Shown in pieces: positions 63,910-64,000 of a DNA stretch of 64,000 bases (position 1 is its first letter; the number at the start of each line of letters is the position of its first letter). The stretch is from Polyangia bacterium. Lineage in GTDB: Bacteria; Myxococcota_A; Polyangia; Nannocystales; Nannocystaceae. The stretch spans positions 1-64,000 of the forward strand of contig JAUIKS010000005.1 in assembly GCA_030430565.1 (NCBI GenBank), written 5' to 3'. The notes below the pieces were generated by a model, which was not told the DNA's origin, did no database searches, and saw only the letters and a list, made by a program, of their open reading frames with translations. Made by a program: the position numbers and the translations under genes.

Positions 63910-64000
63910 CCAGGACAACTTGACTACCGCGCGCGCGCGACCGAGGTACAACCTCCGAGTGAACCGCTCGAGGACCACGCACCCGCGCCCCAGGCGCGAC

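Overview
This is a chromosomal window from a very GC-rich Gram-negative bacterium, most likely a myxobacterium of the Nannocystaceae type. That placement is an inference. It rests on the many lipoproteins with acidic Thr/Asp/Glu-rich stretches after the lipobox (for example at 32418-33674), an enterobacterial-type SpeD, a heterodimeric methylmalonyl-CoA mutase, a PstS-like/TonB/two-component cluster and tandem large HTTM proteins. The edge of a 16S rRNA gene at 1-89 could settle it by alignment. I see no prophage, CRISPR array, complete insertion sequence or plasmid function. The window is a mosaic of housekeeping genes and lineage-specific hypotheticals.

Layout. 1-786: 5' end of a 16S rRNA gene on the minus strand, with its leader and a candidate promoter, behind speD (787-1578). 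1741-7380: two tandem paralogous HTTM membrane proteins. 7404-9698: a minus-strand set with a small membrane protein, an SGNH hydrolase and a DUF2914-type protein. 9915-18385: mainly plus-strand lipoproteins, a lipoprotein with a degenerate double-lobed aspartyl-protease-like region, hutF and an unknown charged protein. A coupled minus pair (a YkgJ-type cysteine-cluster protein and its upstream secreted partner) interrupts them. 18436-19538: a strong terminator, a solo transposase-N-terminus-like gene and a structured intergenic region. 19539-20930: asnS. 20931-25798: a plus-strand run queE, hemJ, lipoprotein, small anchored protein, cyaY, lipoprotein, folK, tRNA-Val, with several stop/start overlaps.

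25796-39842 is entirely minus-strand. Transcription begins with a TonB-dependent receptor, then a membrane-anchored PstS-like binding protein, a NarX-like histidine kinase coupled to it by ATGA, and a NarL/FixJ response regulator. After a 525-bp low-complexity gap come a lipoprotein and a 2132-residue uncharacterised protein with an internal duplication. The TonB receptor and the lipoprotein share an unusual upstream sequence (GGGGATCCCCCT plus GATCCACCT). This suggests common regulation and makes the block the best candidate for an undescribed system here.

39986-50000: an ArnT/PMT-like glycosyltransferase, a threonine dehydratase-like enzyme coupled to a lipoprotein, a DUF938 methyltransferase, oligoribonuclease, a stand-alone EF-G domain IV-like protein, and an Hsp70-like protein with degraded ATP-site motifs and an acidic insertion. 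49737-58760: an AsmA-like protein, then minus-strand mutB-mutA, a YciO/Sua5-type protein, class II fructose-bisphosphate aldolase and a second GT-C glycosyltransferase. 58888-63909: pepP, an Ig-like lipoprotein and a methyltransferase with a long Glu-Pro-rich tail.
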